A stretch of DNA of 42,290 bases from Actinomycetota bacterium. GTDB lineage: Bacteria; Actinomycetota; CADDZG01; WHSQ01. The notes beneath the pieces are model-generated. The model saw nothing but the letters and a program-made list of their open reading frames with translations, was not told where the DNA came from and made no database searches. This document shows positions 7,891 through 15,603 of this stretch, piece by piece. A program made the position numbers and the translations under genes. Positions within the stretch are counted from its first letter, which is position 1; each line of letters opens with the position of its first letter. The stretch is taken from positions 750,587-792,876 of the forward strand of contig JAUJNI010000002.1 of NCBI GenBank assembly GCA_030446465.1. The letters are read 5' to 3'.

Positions 7891-8100
7891 TTAGATGGCA
7901 ACGTAACGGGCCGCGCGCTGCGGTTCCGGGACCGATTCCCCGTGAGACCGAAGGCTTTCGATATGCAATGCCACGGCTTCGGCCATGAGTTGTTCGACCT
8001 CTTCTGGACTGTCACCCGCGACAACGCAACCGGGGAGGTCGGGAGCAAAGGCGGAGAATGAATCTCCTGATCCCTCGATGACGACCAGGTATTCGTTCAT
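7891..8100 (-). CDS. HicB-like antitoxin
   Basis: This 69-residue protein has the HicB fold: it begins MNEYLVVIEGSGDSFSAF, followed by APDLPGCVVAGDSPEEVEQL and the helix LMAEAVALHIE. The DLPGC motif and spacing are those of the partly degraded RNase H-like fold of HicB antitoxins, which neutralise HicA mRNA interferases. No C-terminal DNA-binding domain is present, as in short HicBs. Its ATG overlaps the TGA of a hicA remnant (ATGA), the usual hicA-hicB order. Because the partner toxin looks truncated, this antitoxin may be an orphan. A PIN-toxin gene converges on it 69 bases away. Confidence 0.8.
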   Translation of the reverse strand: MNEYLVVIEGSGDSFSAFAPDLPGCVVAGDSPEEVEQLMAEAVALHIESLRSHGESVPEPQRAARYVAI

Positions 8101-8240
8101 GATGGACGGTCCCCCTTCAGGCCTCCCTGCCGCAAGATGCTGGCGAACGTGCCTCGCTTCAGATCGTTTCCGAGTTTACCCACCACTGTGACGGTGCCCG
8201 GTTTATCAGGATGACGGAACTGTCGATGGCCAAACTGCCC
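8097..8240 (-). pseudogene. truncated hicA toxin remnant
   Basis: Immediately upstream of hicB and overlapping it by ATGA, one minus-strand frame reads HRQFRHPDKPGTVTVVG followed by KLGNDLKRGTFASILRQGGL. This is the C-terminal two thirds of a HicA double-stranded-RNA-binding-like mRNA interferase, including the His that is catalytic in the family. The first 20 or so residues are not found in any frame, and the upstream gene ends only about 40 bases away, so no room is left for a start. The toxin is probably dead. A short frameshifted N-terminus cannot be excluded. Confidence 0.65.
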
Positions 8241-8281
8241 GACTCGGAGGCCTGGAGCAAACGGACGCTTCCTTGACGGCC

Positions 8282-8713
8282 CTAGCGGCGGATGTGCGCT
8301 GCGATGTGAGAGAGGAGGCGCTCGGCTTGTTCACTGCACCGCGAGGGGACATGGACGTCCTCTTCTGGCGCGCCACCCACGTAGCGCTCGGAAAGAAGCT
8401 GTTCCCTCGACAAGCGAGCGATCAACGCAAGCTTTGTTTCCACTCTTGACACCTCCGGAGGCAGGCGCATGGCCAAGACGTCCAAGGAATCAACCTTCGC
8501 CGCTGGATAGCGCGCGAGAATCCGTCCGACCTCGGGATCCGGGTTGTGGAGATGGAGCCAGGCGCGGGTCGCGGGATGCATCCCCGTAGCGCCCACATAG
8601 ATGACTTTGCGATCTCCACTCGCCTGTAGCCATGCGTAGACCCACGATCCGCCCTCCAAGATTTCGCCAGCACGGACGCGCAGCAGGAGGACGTCTTCCT
8701 CACCGGTAGCCAT
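8282..8713 (-). CDS. GIY-YIG-like domain protein
   Basis: This 143-residue protein contains WVYAWLQAS, then VIYVGATGMHPATRAWLHLH. That resembles the GIY-YIG nuclease core: two short strands carrying the GIY and YIG elements, then an Arg and a His. A later SRVETKLALIARL could supply the metal-binding Glu. The match is by pattern only; the first element is WVY rather than GIY. Such domains occur in homing endonucleases, UvrC and many small proteins of unknown role. It lies 4 bases after a membrane-protein gene, which itself follows an acyl-CoA dehydrogenase, so the three are probably one transcript. The cellular role is unknown. Confidence 0.5.
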   Translation of the reverse strand: MATGEEDVLLLRVRAGEILEGGSWVYAWLQASGDRKVIYVGATGMHPATRAWLHLHNPDPEVGRILARYPAAKVDSLDVLAMRLPPEVSRVETKLALIARLSREQLLSERYVGGAPEEDVHVPSRCSEQAERLLSHIAAHIRR

Positions 8714-8717
8714 TGGC

Positions 8718-9245
8718 TTAGGTGAGGTCAGACTTGCTCAGGCGCTCGAGAGCGGCGCGTATTCGGAACCAGTAGGCGACTCCTGCGAGGAGTGCTACTG
8801 GGAAGAACAGAAGTTGCCGCCACAGGTCTCCTGTGATGGTGAACACGACGCTGCCCATCAATATCGGCTGGGCTATTAAGGTTGCGGCGAGGGCCGCCAG
8901 CGTCTTGCCTACTTCCTCGAGAGAGCGCGGCAGTGCCTGGGGACCGAGGAGGCTCGATACCTGAAGCCGCCGAGGCACCAGCCTCTCGGCACTGCTTTCT
9001 GGGAGGACCGGAGGCGACTCCTTGATGCTCTCGAACCGCGCTCGGACCCGGCTCGGGTCGAAGGCGTAGAAGCCGAAGAAGAGGAGCGACAGGCAAGAGA
9101 AGGCCAGCGCGCCGTAAGTGACCGCGTCCGGGCCGTTGCCCGAGTCGAAGCTGCCCTGCAAGAAGAAGGCAAAGAGGCCCATCACCACCCCTGCCGCCGC
9201 GACGATCGTGAAGTACTTCTTTCGGTAGGCAAGCGCCTGCTGCAC
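8718..9245 (-). CDS. hypothetical integral membrane protein
   Basis: This 175-residue protein has two hydrophobic hairpins. Segments at about residues 13-31 and 44-61 form one pair, and about 120-137 and 143-161 the other. A charged cytosolic-looking loop between them contains many Arg and Pro residues. The N-terminus is basic and no cleavable signal is evident. I do not recognise a family. The GTG start at 9245 is one base after the acyl-CoA dehydrogenase stop, and the next gene starts 4 bases after its own stop, so it sits in a tight operon. The function cannot be inferred. Confidence 0.65.
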   Translation of the reverse strand: MQQALAYRKKYFTIVAAAGVVMGLFAFFLQGSFDSGNGPDAVTYGALAFSCLSLLFFGFYAFDPSRVRARFESIKESPPVLPESSAERLVPRRLQVSSLLGPQALPRSLEEVGKTLAALAATLIAQPILMGSVVFTITGDLWRQLLFFPVALLAGVAYWFRIRAALERLSKSDLT

Positions 9246-9246
9246 T

Positions 9247-10392
9247 TCAGGCCCCCGTGAGACGCCGGCCGATCACGTAGCGCTGGATCTGGTTCGTGCC
9301 CTCGACGATCTGCAGGCCCTTGGCCTCTCGCATGAACCGCTCGACCGGGTACTCCGTGATGTAGCCGTAGCCGCCGTGGAGCTGAACGGCATCGGTCGTC
9401 ACCTTCATCGCGACGTCGGTGCAGAAGAGCTTGGCCTGCGCGGCCTGGAGGCTGTAGTCCTCGCCCGCGTCCCTCAAGCGCGCCGCATGCCGGTACAGCC
9501 GGCGTCCGGCCTCGATTCCGGTCGCCATGTCCGCCAGCATGAACTGAACTCCCTCGTTGGCGGCCACCGGCCTGCCGAACTGCTCACGGTCGGTGGTGAA
9601 CGCGAGCGTCGCGTCGAGCGCGGCCTGGGCCAGGCCTATTCCGCACGCCGCGATGCCGAGCCGGCCGGAGTCGAGCGAGGCAAGGGCGATCTTGAAGCCG
9701 ATGCCCTCGTCCCCCAGCCTTCTCGAGTCGGGCACCTCGACGTCGTCGAGCGTCAGCGACCAGGTCGGAGAGCTGCGCCAGCCCATCTTGTCTTCCTTCT
9801 TGGCCCCGTTGAAGCCGGGCGTTGCTTTCTCGAGCAGGAAGGCCGTGATGCCGCGTGCTCCCTCCGGGCCGGTGCGCGCCATCATCAGGACCACGTCGGC
9901 CTCGGCTCCCCGGGTGCAAAAGACCTTGCCCCCGTTCAACGAGTAACCGCCGTTCGAGCGTGCCGCCTTGGTCGAGAGCGCCGCGGCGTCCGAGCCCGAG
10001 CCGGGCTCGGACAGCGAGTAGGCGCCGAACCACTCCCCCGTCGTGAGCCTGGCCAGCACCTCTTTTTTCTGGGCGTCGGTTCCGAATTGGTTGACTGCGA
10101 AGGCGCACAGGGTGTGCACAGAAAGGCCGATCGCCAACGAGAGGTAGGCGTGGGCGAGCTCTTCGATGACGAGAAGGTAGGTCGAGTAGGACTGGCCCGC
10201 GCCTCCGTGCTCCTCGGGGAAGGGGATCCCGGTGATGCCCAGCTCGGCCAGCTGGCGGTACAGGGGGGCCGGGTCTTGCTCCTTCGACTCGAAGTCGTGG
10301 CTCTGGGGGCGGGCCTCCCGATCGCAGAACTCACGCACTAGCCCGACGAGCGAGCGCTCGTCGTCATCGAGGAGCCGCAGGTCGGCCGGCAT
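9247..10392 (-). CDS. acyl-CoA dehydrogenase
   Basis: This FAD enzyme introduces the alpha-beta double bond into acyl-CoA in beta-oxidation or amino-acid breakdown. The 381 residues match the family length and order: an N-terminal helical domain, LSEPGSGSD (FAD/substrate signature) near residue 130, the middle beta domain, and the C-terminal helical domain with QLHGGYGYITEYPVERFMRE. The catalytic Glu is at about residue 364 in VEGTNQIQR, the short-/medium-chain and butyryl-type position. It is divergent from the gene at 10440. A role in degrading the butyrate-like products of lysine fermentation is possible but is only inference. Chain-length specificity cannot be read from sequence. Confidence 0.92.
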   Translation of the reverse strand: MPADLRLLDDDERSLVGLVREFCDREARPQSHDFESKEQDPAPLYRQLAELGITGIPFPEEHGGAGQSYSTYLLVIEELAHAYLSLAIGLSVHTLCAFAVNQFGTDAQKKEVLARLTTGEWFGAYSLSEPGSGSDAAALSTKAARSNGGYSLNGGKVFCTRGAEADVVLMMARTGPEGARGITAFLLEKATPGFNGAKKEDKMGWRSSPTWSLTLDDVEVPDSRRLGDEGIGFKIALASLDSGRLGIAACGIGLAQAALDATLAFTTDREQFGRPVAANEGVQFMLADMATGIEAGRRLYRHAARLRDAGEDYSLQAAQAKLFCTDVAMKVTTDAVQLHGGYGYITEYPVERFMREAKGLQIVEGTNQIQRYVIGRRLTGA

Positions 10393-10439
10393 GTGCGGGA
10401 GAATAACCGCGAGCAGAAACGACTACGAAAGAGACGGGC

Positions 10440-10742
10440 ATGAAGATCGAAGACCAGCGTGGCAATCCGCTGCCCGAGGCGACGGTGTCGGTAGGAGACG
10501 AGGAGATCATCGATCTCCTGCAGGGGCTCGCCGACGTCATCGAGGGCAAGCGGGATCACCTGCACTTCAACCAGCTCGGGGGGCCACAGCTGGTGGTTCG
10601 CCACGAGTCTGAGGGCCAGTCGGAGGAGCCTCTGCGACGGCAGATGGATTGGTGGCTCGGCCCCCTTGTTCTGTTCGGGGCCGTCTTCGTGCTGATCGGC
10701 CTGGTCACGGTGGTGCGCTGGGCGATAGGGCTGGTGCTGTGA
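10440..10742 (+). CDS. hypothetical protein with C-terminal membrane anchor
   Basis: The 100-residue protein has a hydrophilic, acidic N-terminal domain of about 65 residues. After a basic patch comes one hydrophobic helix (about 72-97, starting WWLGPLVLFGAVFVL), a tail-anchor-like arrangement with the soluble part in the cytosol. The soluble part contains VSVGDEEIIDLLQGLADVIEG. I recognise no family. The ATG at 10440 follows a purine-rich stretch. Its TGA overlaps the GTG of glpD (GTGA at 10739-10742), so it is translated with glycerol-3-phosphate dehydrogenase and may help hold that flavoprotein at the membrane; that role is inference. Confidence 0.65.
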   Translation: MKIEDQRGNPLPEATVSVGDEEIIDLLQGLADVIEGKRDHLHFNQLGGPQLVVRHESEGQSEEPLRRQMDWWLGPLVLFGAVFVLIGLVTVVRWAIGLVL

Positions 10743-12412
10743 TCACTGGAGGTCTGGGATCGCGGGACAGGGCGCTGGGGCGCCTCGCCGCCTCCCGCCG
10801 GGGCCCCCTCGACCTGCTGGTCGTCGGTGGCGGGATAACGGGAGCCGGGATCGCCCTCGATGCGGCCTCGAGGGGCCTGCGCACCGGCCTCGTCGAACGC
10901 TTCGACTTCGCTTCCGGGACCTCGAGCAAGTCCTCGAAGCTGGTGCACGGGGGCCTGCGCTACCTCGAGCAGCGAGAGTTCTCGCTGATCCGGGAGGCGT
11001 CGACCGAGCGCGAGCTGCTCGGCCGACTTGCGCCGCAGCTGGTCGAGACCATCCCCTTCGTCATCCCCATATCGGACAGGTGGCTCAGAGCCAAGTTCGG
11101 GGTGGGCCTGTGGGCCTACGACGCCCTGGCGAGCTTCAAGAACACGAGCTTGCACCGCTACGTCGACCAGTCGAGGCTCGAGGAGCTGGTGCCTCCGCTG
11201 CCGAAGGGCAAGCTCCGGGGAGGCCTTACCTACTACGACAGCAAGACCGACGACGTGCGGCTAGTCATGGAGGTCCTGGTGCAGGCGGTGCGCCTCGGCG
11301 CCACCGTGGCCAACTACGCAGCAGTGCGGGACCTCGAGGGGTCTGACGAGATCTGCTCTGCGCTGGTCGAGGACACCGTCACGGGAGAGGTGTTCGAAGT
11401 CAGGGCGAAAAGAATCATCGTCGCCGCAGGGGTGTGGGCCGATCGCCTGGAATCGATGGCCAAGGACGGGGCCGCCCCCCGCCTGAGGCCCAGCAAGGGC
11501 ATTCATCTCGTCTTCCCCAAGGCATTGGTGCCGATGGGAGGTGCCGCCGGCTTCATCCCCGACGCCGAGCGCAAGAGAATGCTGTTCGTCATCCCGTGGC
11601 TGGACAGCGTGATCGTGGGCACGACCGACACGCCGTACCGGGGCGACTTCGACCATCCCTCGGTGGAGCCGGAGGATCGCCGCTACTGTCTCGAGGCGCT
11701 GAACTCGGCGTTCGAGCTGAGCCTGACCGACGACGACATCGCGGGCGCGTGGGCGGGCCTTCGGCCCCTGATCGCAGCAAAGGCGGGGGCCACGGCGGAC
11801 CTGTCTCGCAAGCACGCGGTCTACGACATCGCTCCCGGCATCGTCGGCATCACGGGAGGCAAGCTCACCACCTACAGGCGCATGGCCCAGGACGCGGTGG
11901 GCCGGGTCGCGAACGACCTGGAGGCTCGGTCGAAGTCACGGACTCGCTGGATCAGGCTTGGCTGCAGCAATCTCGGCGCATTGCAACTCGCGGCCGGCAG
12001 GCGAGCTCAGCGCATGGGCATACCGAGCGATGCGGCGGCAAACCTGGTCCGCTGCTACGGCGACCGGGCGCTTGCGGTGCTCGACGTCGCGGCCGAAGAG
12101 GACCTGGCCGGCCCGCTGGTCCCCGGCCATCTGCCGCTCGAAGCCGAAGTCCTCTACTGCGCGGGGGCCGAGATGGCGGTGCAGCTCTCAGATGTGCTCG
12201 CCCGAAGGACCCGGCTGTCGCTGATCGATCCGGCAGGAGGGATCTCGCCGGCGAGCCGGGCCCCCGAGGTCATGGCTCGCGCTCAAGGCTGGTCGGAGGA
12301 GGAGAGAGTCCGGCAGGTCGAGGCCCACAGGATCGACCTCGAGCGGGAGCGGGGCATTGCTCTCGCCAGAGGCTTCGTGCCGCGCGGGCTCCCCACCACC
12401 GGAACCGGATGA
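10739..12412 (+). CDS. glpD: glycerol-3-phosphate dehydrogenase/oxidase (GlpD)
   Basis: This FAD-dependent, membrane-associated enzyme oxidises glycerol-3-phosphate to dihydroxyacetone phosphate and passes electrons to the respiratory quinone pool. From the GTG at 10739 it is 557 residues, the usual size. The dinucleotide-binding motif is at about residues 28-35 (VVGGGITG). ASGTSSKSSKLVHGGLRYLEQ is the family signature. Further on are AAGVWADRL, PSKGIHLVFP, VIVGTTDTPY and GITGGKLTTYRRMA, then a C-terminal cap domain. The start overlaps the upstream gene's stop and its own TGA overlaps the hydrolase ATG. An upstream in-frame ATG would give a start inside the preceding gene and is unlikely. Confidence 0.95.
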   Translation: MITGGLGSRDRALGRLAASRRGPLDLLVVGGGITGAGIALDAASRGLRTGLVERFDFASGTSSKSSKLVHGGLRYLEQREFSLIREASTERELLGRLAPQLVETIPFVIPISDRWLRAKFGVGLWAYDALASFKNTSLHRYVDQSRLEELVPPLPKGKLRGGLTYYDSKTDDVRLVMEVLVQAVRLGATVANYAAVRDLEGSDEICSALVEDTVTGEVFEVRAKRIIVAAGVWADRLESMAKDGAAPRLRPSKGIHLVFPKALVPMGGAAGFIPDAERKRMLFVIPWLDSVIVGTTDTPYRGDFDHPSVEPEDRRYCLEALNSAFELSLTDDDIAGAWAGLRPLIAAKAGATADLSRKHAVYDIAPGIVGITGGKLTTYRRMAQDAVGRVANDLEARSKSRTRWIRLGCSNLGALQLAAGRRAQRMGIPSDAAANLVRCYGDRALAVLDVAAEEDLAGPLVPGHLPLEAEVLYCAGAEMAVQLSDVLARRTRLSLIDPAGGISPASRAPEVMARAQGWSEEERVRQVEAHRIDLERERGIALARGFVPRGLPTTGTG

Positions 12413-13290
12413 GCCTTCCCCTGCCCAAAGATGGGCGGGACCTCGTCACTTCCTTCGACGGCACCGCTATCGCGCCGGTCTACGAAAAGGACGGTTCGGG
12501 GACGCCGCTGGTTGTCGCAAACGCGGTGGGCACCAACCTAACGGTGTGGCGTCCGACTCTGTCCGCCATGCGCGTCGCCAGGCCGCTGGTGAGTTGGGAC
12601 CTCAGGGGTCAGCACGGCTCGGGCCCCCCCGCCTCGGATCGCCGAGATGCAAGCGCCCATGCACAGGACGGGATTGCGGTTCTCGATCACTACGGCATCG
12701 AGCCCTTTGCTCTGGTGGCATGGAGCTCTGGCGCTCGGATCGCGGCCCAGATCGCACACGAGCACCCCGATCGAGTCCGCTCTTTGGTTCTGGTGTGCGG
12801 TGGCACCGGGCGCGGCGTGACGCGGGCGCTCCGCCATCTCGAGGTGATGTCGTTGCTGCCCTCTGTCGTCGGCGTCGCCAAGCACTTCTCCGCCTACCTG
12901 GGTGGAGCGTTCAGGACGGTCACGCGCCGGCCGGAGCTTGCGGGTCTCGTGCGCCAGTCGGGGATGATCGGGCCGACCGCCGACATCCCCGTTCTGGTCG
13001 AGATGTTGAAGGACATGGCGTCGATGGACATGCGGGAGTTGCTTGCGAGCTACGAAGCGGTTGCGGGGGATGCGGCTCCGGAGCTGCTGGGGACGATCCA
13101 GGCGCCAACGCTACTGGTGGCCGGAGAGCGGGACCAGTTCACTCCTCTTCGAGTGATGCAGGACATGGCCCGCGCGATTCCGGGGGCCGAGCTCGAGGTC
13201 TACGACGAGGCGACTCACTACCTCCCTATCGAGTTCCCCGACCGCCTCGCGCACGACCTCCAGCGCTGGCTTGGCAACACGAGCGGCTGA
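12409..13290 (+). CDS. alpha/beta-fold hydrolase
   Basis: The 293-residue protein has the alpha/beta-hydrolase pattern. The nucleophile Ser106 lies in AWSSG, with Ala in place of the usual first Gly. The acid is in AGERDQFTP and the catalytic His in ATHYLPIE near the C-terminus. An oxyanion-region segment precedes DLRGQHGSG. The substrate could be an ester, a lactone or a lipid; sequence alone does not say. It is translationally coupled to glpD by ATGA, third in the set 10440-glpD-hydrolase, which hints at a glycerolipid substrate. It converges on the diacylglycerol kinase gene with a 6-base gap. Confidence 0.85.
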   Translation: MSLPLPKDGRDLVTSFDGTAIAPVYEKDGSGTPLVVANAVGTNLTVWRPTLSAMRVARPLVSWDLRGQHGSGPPASDRRDASAHAQDGIAVLDHYGIEPFALVAWSSGARIAAQIAHEHPDRVRSLVLVCGGTGRGVTRALRHLEVMSLLPSVVGVAKHFSAYLGGAFRTVTRRPELAGLVRQSGMIGPTADIPVLVEMLKDMASMDMRELLASYEAVAGDAAPELLGTIQAPTLLVAGERDQFTPLRVMQDMARAIPGAELEVYDEATHYLPIEFPDRLAHDLQRWLGNTSG

Positions 13291-13296
13291 GCTGCC

Positions 13297-14217
13297 CTAG
13301 ACCTTCAGCGAGATGGCGTCGCGCAGGATCTCGAAGGTCGCCGGGGAGTAGCCGAGGACCTCACCGTCGGCCTCGACTCGCAGGGGCCTGTCCGACGCGA
13401 TCGATGCCTTGACCCTCTTGGCTTCGAAGATGTCGGGGTGCGGGACGTGCTGGCCCTTGTAGACCCTGGGCATGATGGCGATCGCCTCACGCTTTCTTGC
13501 GTGCTCTATCTGGATGTCGAGCAGCCCATCGGTGGGGGCGGCCTTGGGAGCGATCTTCATGCCCCCACCGAAGAACTGCCCGTTGGCGACCACCAGGTTG
13601 TTCATCGGCCCCTCGTACTTCCGGTCCACGAGATCGACCGTCACCTGCGCAGCTCTGTGCTTGCGGATGGTGAGCCAGAAGGCGAAGAGGTAGACGGTGG
13701 GGCCGAGCCAGCGCGGAAGGGTCTGAGCGCGCGCCACGACGTCGGCGCCAATTCCCACCTCTGCGACGTTGGCGAAGTAGCGCACGGCGTCGCGGCCGTC
13801 CTGCGTAAAGGTGATCTTGCCGATGTCGATCGTGAACGCTTCAGGGCCGTCGAGATGCACCACCGCGTGACTCGGCGTGGGGGGGATCCCAAAGGTCTTG
13901 ATGAAATCGGATCCCGTGCCCGCGGCGACGACTCCCAGGTGAGCTTCTGGGTTGAGCGCCTTGTCGTTGTCCATCATCCCGTTTACGACCTCGTGAATAG
14001 TGCCGTCGCCCCCGACGGCGACGACGAGCTTGGTTCCCCCTTCGATCGCCTGCCGCGCCAAGAGCGTGGCGTGGCCCGCCCCCTCTGTATGCAGCAGGTC
14101 GTACTCGAGATTGCGTTCCTTCAGGTACCTCTCGATCTCAGGGAGGGACCTCGCAACGCCACCGCGCCCGGCCTTGGAGTTGCAGATCAGAGCCATGCGT
14201 CCGTAGGGCGAGCTCAC
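13297..14217 (-). CDS. diacylglycerol/sphingosine-type lipid kinase
   Basis: This ATP-dependent lipid kinase would phosphorylate diacylglycerol (or a related lipid) to return it to phosphatidic acid. From the GTG at 14217 it is 306 residues, normal for bacterial DgkB/YegS-type kinases. The catalytic glycine-rich motif VAVGGDGTIHEVVNG is at about residues 66-80. NSKAGRGG is near the start, GVVAAGTGSDF follows, and the C-terminal beta-sandwich has VANGQFFGGGMKIAP and DGLLDI. The start overlaps the TGA of the FAD-linked oxidase (GTGA). The pairing of glpD, an FAD-linked oxidase and a lipid kinase resembles a mycobacterial cluster (Rv2249c-Rv2252, from memory), supporting a phospholipid role. Confidence 0.9.
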   Translation of the reverse strand: MSSPYGRMALICNSKAGRGGVARSLPEIERYLKERNLEYDLLHTEGAGHATLLARQAIEGGTKLVVAVGGDGTIHEVVNGMMDNDKALNPEAHLGVVAAGTGSDFIKTFGIPPTPSHAVVHLDGPEAFTIDIGKITFTQDGRDAVRYFANVAEVGIGADVVARAQTLPRWLGPTVYLFAFWLTIRKHRAAQVTVDLVDRKYEGPMNNLVVANGQFFGGGMKIAPKAAPTDGLLDIQIEHARKREAIAIMPRVYKGQHVPHPDIFEAKRVKASIASDRPLRVEADGEVLGYSPATFEILRDAISLKV

Positions 14218-15603
14218 AGGCCGAGAGCTCCCGGGTTCATGATCCCGTGGGGATCGACTGCGCGCTTGATCGCATGGAGCAGCTCCGAGAAGCCGCCGAG
14301 CTCCCGTTCCAGCCACTTCGCTTTCAAACGACCTATCCCGTGATGATGGCTGATGGTCCCGCCGGCCCCCAGGCACGTTTCCATTCCGGTGTCCCACCAG
14401 AGCCCGAGCTGGTCGCGCGCTGATCATCGGAGGAGCACGCAGAGGCCATCGTGAAATAGAGACAGGCACCGTCGGTGTAGACGTGCGAGAGGTGGCAGCC
14501 CACGAGGTCGGCGTGACGACCGAGCGCGTCTTTCATCAAGTGGTAGAGCTCACGCAGCACGGTCCAGGTTCCCGCCACCTCCATGGTGTCGACCAAGGCG
14601 TGGGGGCCGAGCAGGCCCTCCCCCGCCATCACCTTCCTGAACTCGGCCACGGCGTCGTTGCGATGCTCCCACCAGTGGGCCGCGAAGCGTTCGTCGGTCA
14701 CGGTTGCTCCCGTCATCTCGACTGCGCGATCGGCTCGCTCCTCGGCGCGCGGCCCGTCGAAGGCGACCAACAGCAACGGTCCACCGGGCGGATCCTTAAA
14801 GTGCCTGAGCAAGATCATCGTGTCCTCACGGTCGTAGAGGCGAACCAGCGTCGGACGCAACTCCGACTGAGCAAGCGACCTGCACGCGGCCACTCCCTCG
14901 GACATGCTCGCGAACAACAGGGCCCTGCTGACCCTTTCGGTCGGGACGGGCGCCAGTCGCAGCGTCGCTTCGGTGACGATGCCGAGGGTGCCCTCCGAGC
15001 CGATCATCAGGGAGGCGACATCAGGGCCCGTCGCCCGTCGAGGCGCGGTTTTCGACCTCACGACACGCCCACCGGGCAGGACCGCTTCGAGACCCGCCAC
15101 GAGGTCCTCTATGCCTCCGTAACGGGCGGACAGCTGCCCGCAGGCCCTGGTTGCGATCCAGCCTCCAACGGTCGAGATCGACATCGACTGGGGCTCGTGT
15201 CCGAGGGTTAACCCCTCGGCCTGCAGGCGCCGCTCCAAGTGGGGGCCGAGAACCCCGGCCTGGACCGTGGCGAGCCGGCTCTTGGTGTCGACGTCGATGA
15301 TGGCGTCGAGACCTCGAAGGTCGACGACCACGTGGCCGTCAGGCTCTATGCCACGGCAGACTCCGGAGCCGCCTCCGAACGGGACCACCGGCGTGCGCGT
15401 GTCGTGGGCCCACGCGAGCAGTTGGCTCACTTGGTGGACAGAGCTAGGCCCGACTACGCAGCTCGAGCTGCCGTGGCACGGCCTTGCCTGAGGTCGAGCA
15501 AGGCGCCGGCCGACCAGTCATGGCTGTGGTCGAGCGCTTCTTGTGGGCCGGTAAGGGTCGCGCCGTCGCCGAGAAGCTCGGCAAGCTCCGCCGGCGGGTT
15601 CAC
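14214..15603 (-). CDS. FAD-linked oxidase, alkyl-DHAP synthase-like (two frameshifts in this sequence)
   Basis: This is a VAO-type flavoprotein resembling alkyldihydroxyacetone-phosphate synthase. Three frames are needed. The N-terminus (GTG 15603) reads [10 protein letters not shown] and [16 protein letters not shown]. The body contains [16 protein letters not shown] and [16 protein letters not shown], the FAD-binding core. The C-terminus, from about 14413, has [12 protein letters not shown] and [11 protein letters not shown] (the family His cluster) and ends IMNPGALGL. One base seems missing at about 15468-15476 and another at about 14413-14420. Each join gives ordinary family sequence, so indel errors are likely, though a pseudogene is possible. 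It is GTGA-coupled to the thiolase upstream and the lipid kinase downstream. Confidence 0.82.

Noticed and set aside
11434-12408. Long open frame joining the middle of glpD to the hydrolase
   Set aside because: The first half is a shifted frame of glpD with Arg/Gly/Ser-rich composition; the hydrolase begins at 12409 with an ATGA overlap.
12357-13412. 351-codon plus-strand frame over the hydrolase
   Set aside because: Arg/Gly/Ser-rich shadow of the hydrolase frame; the true frame has catalytic motifs.
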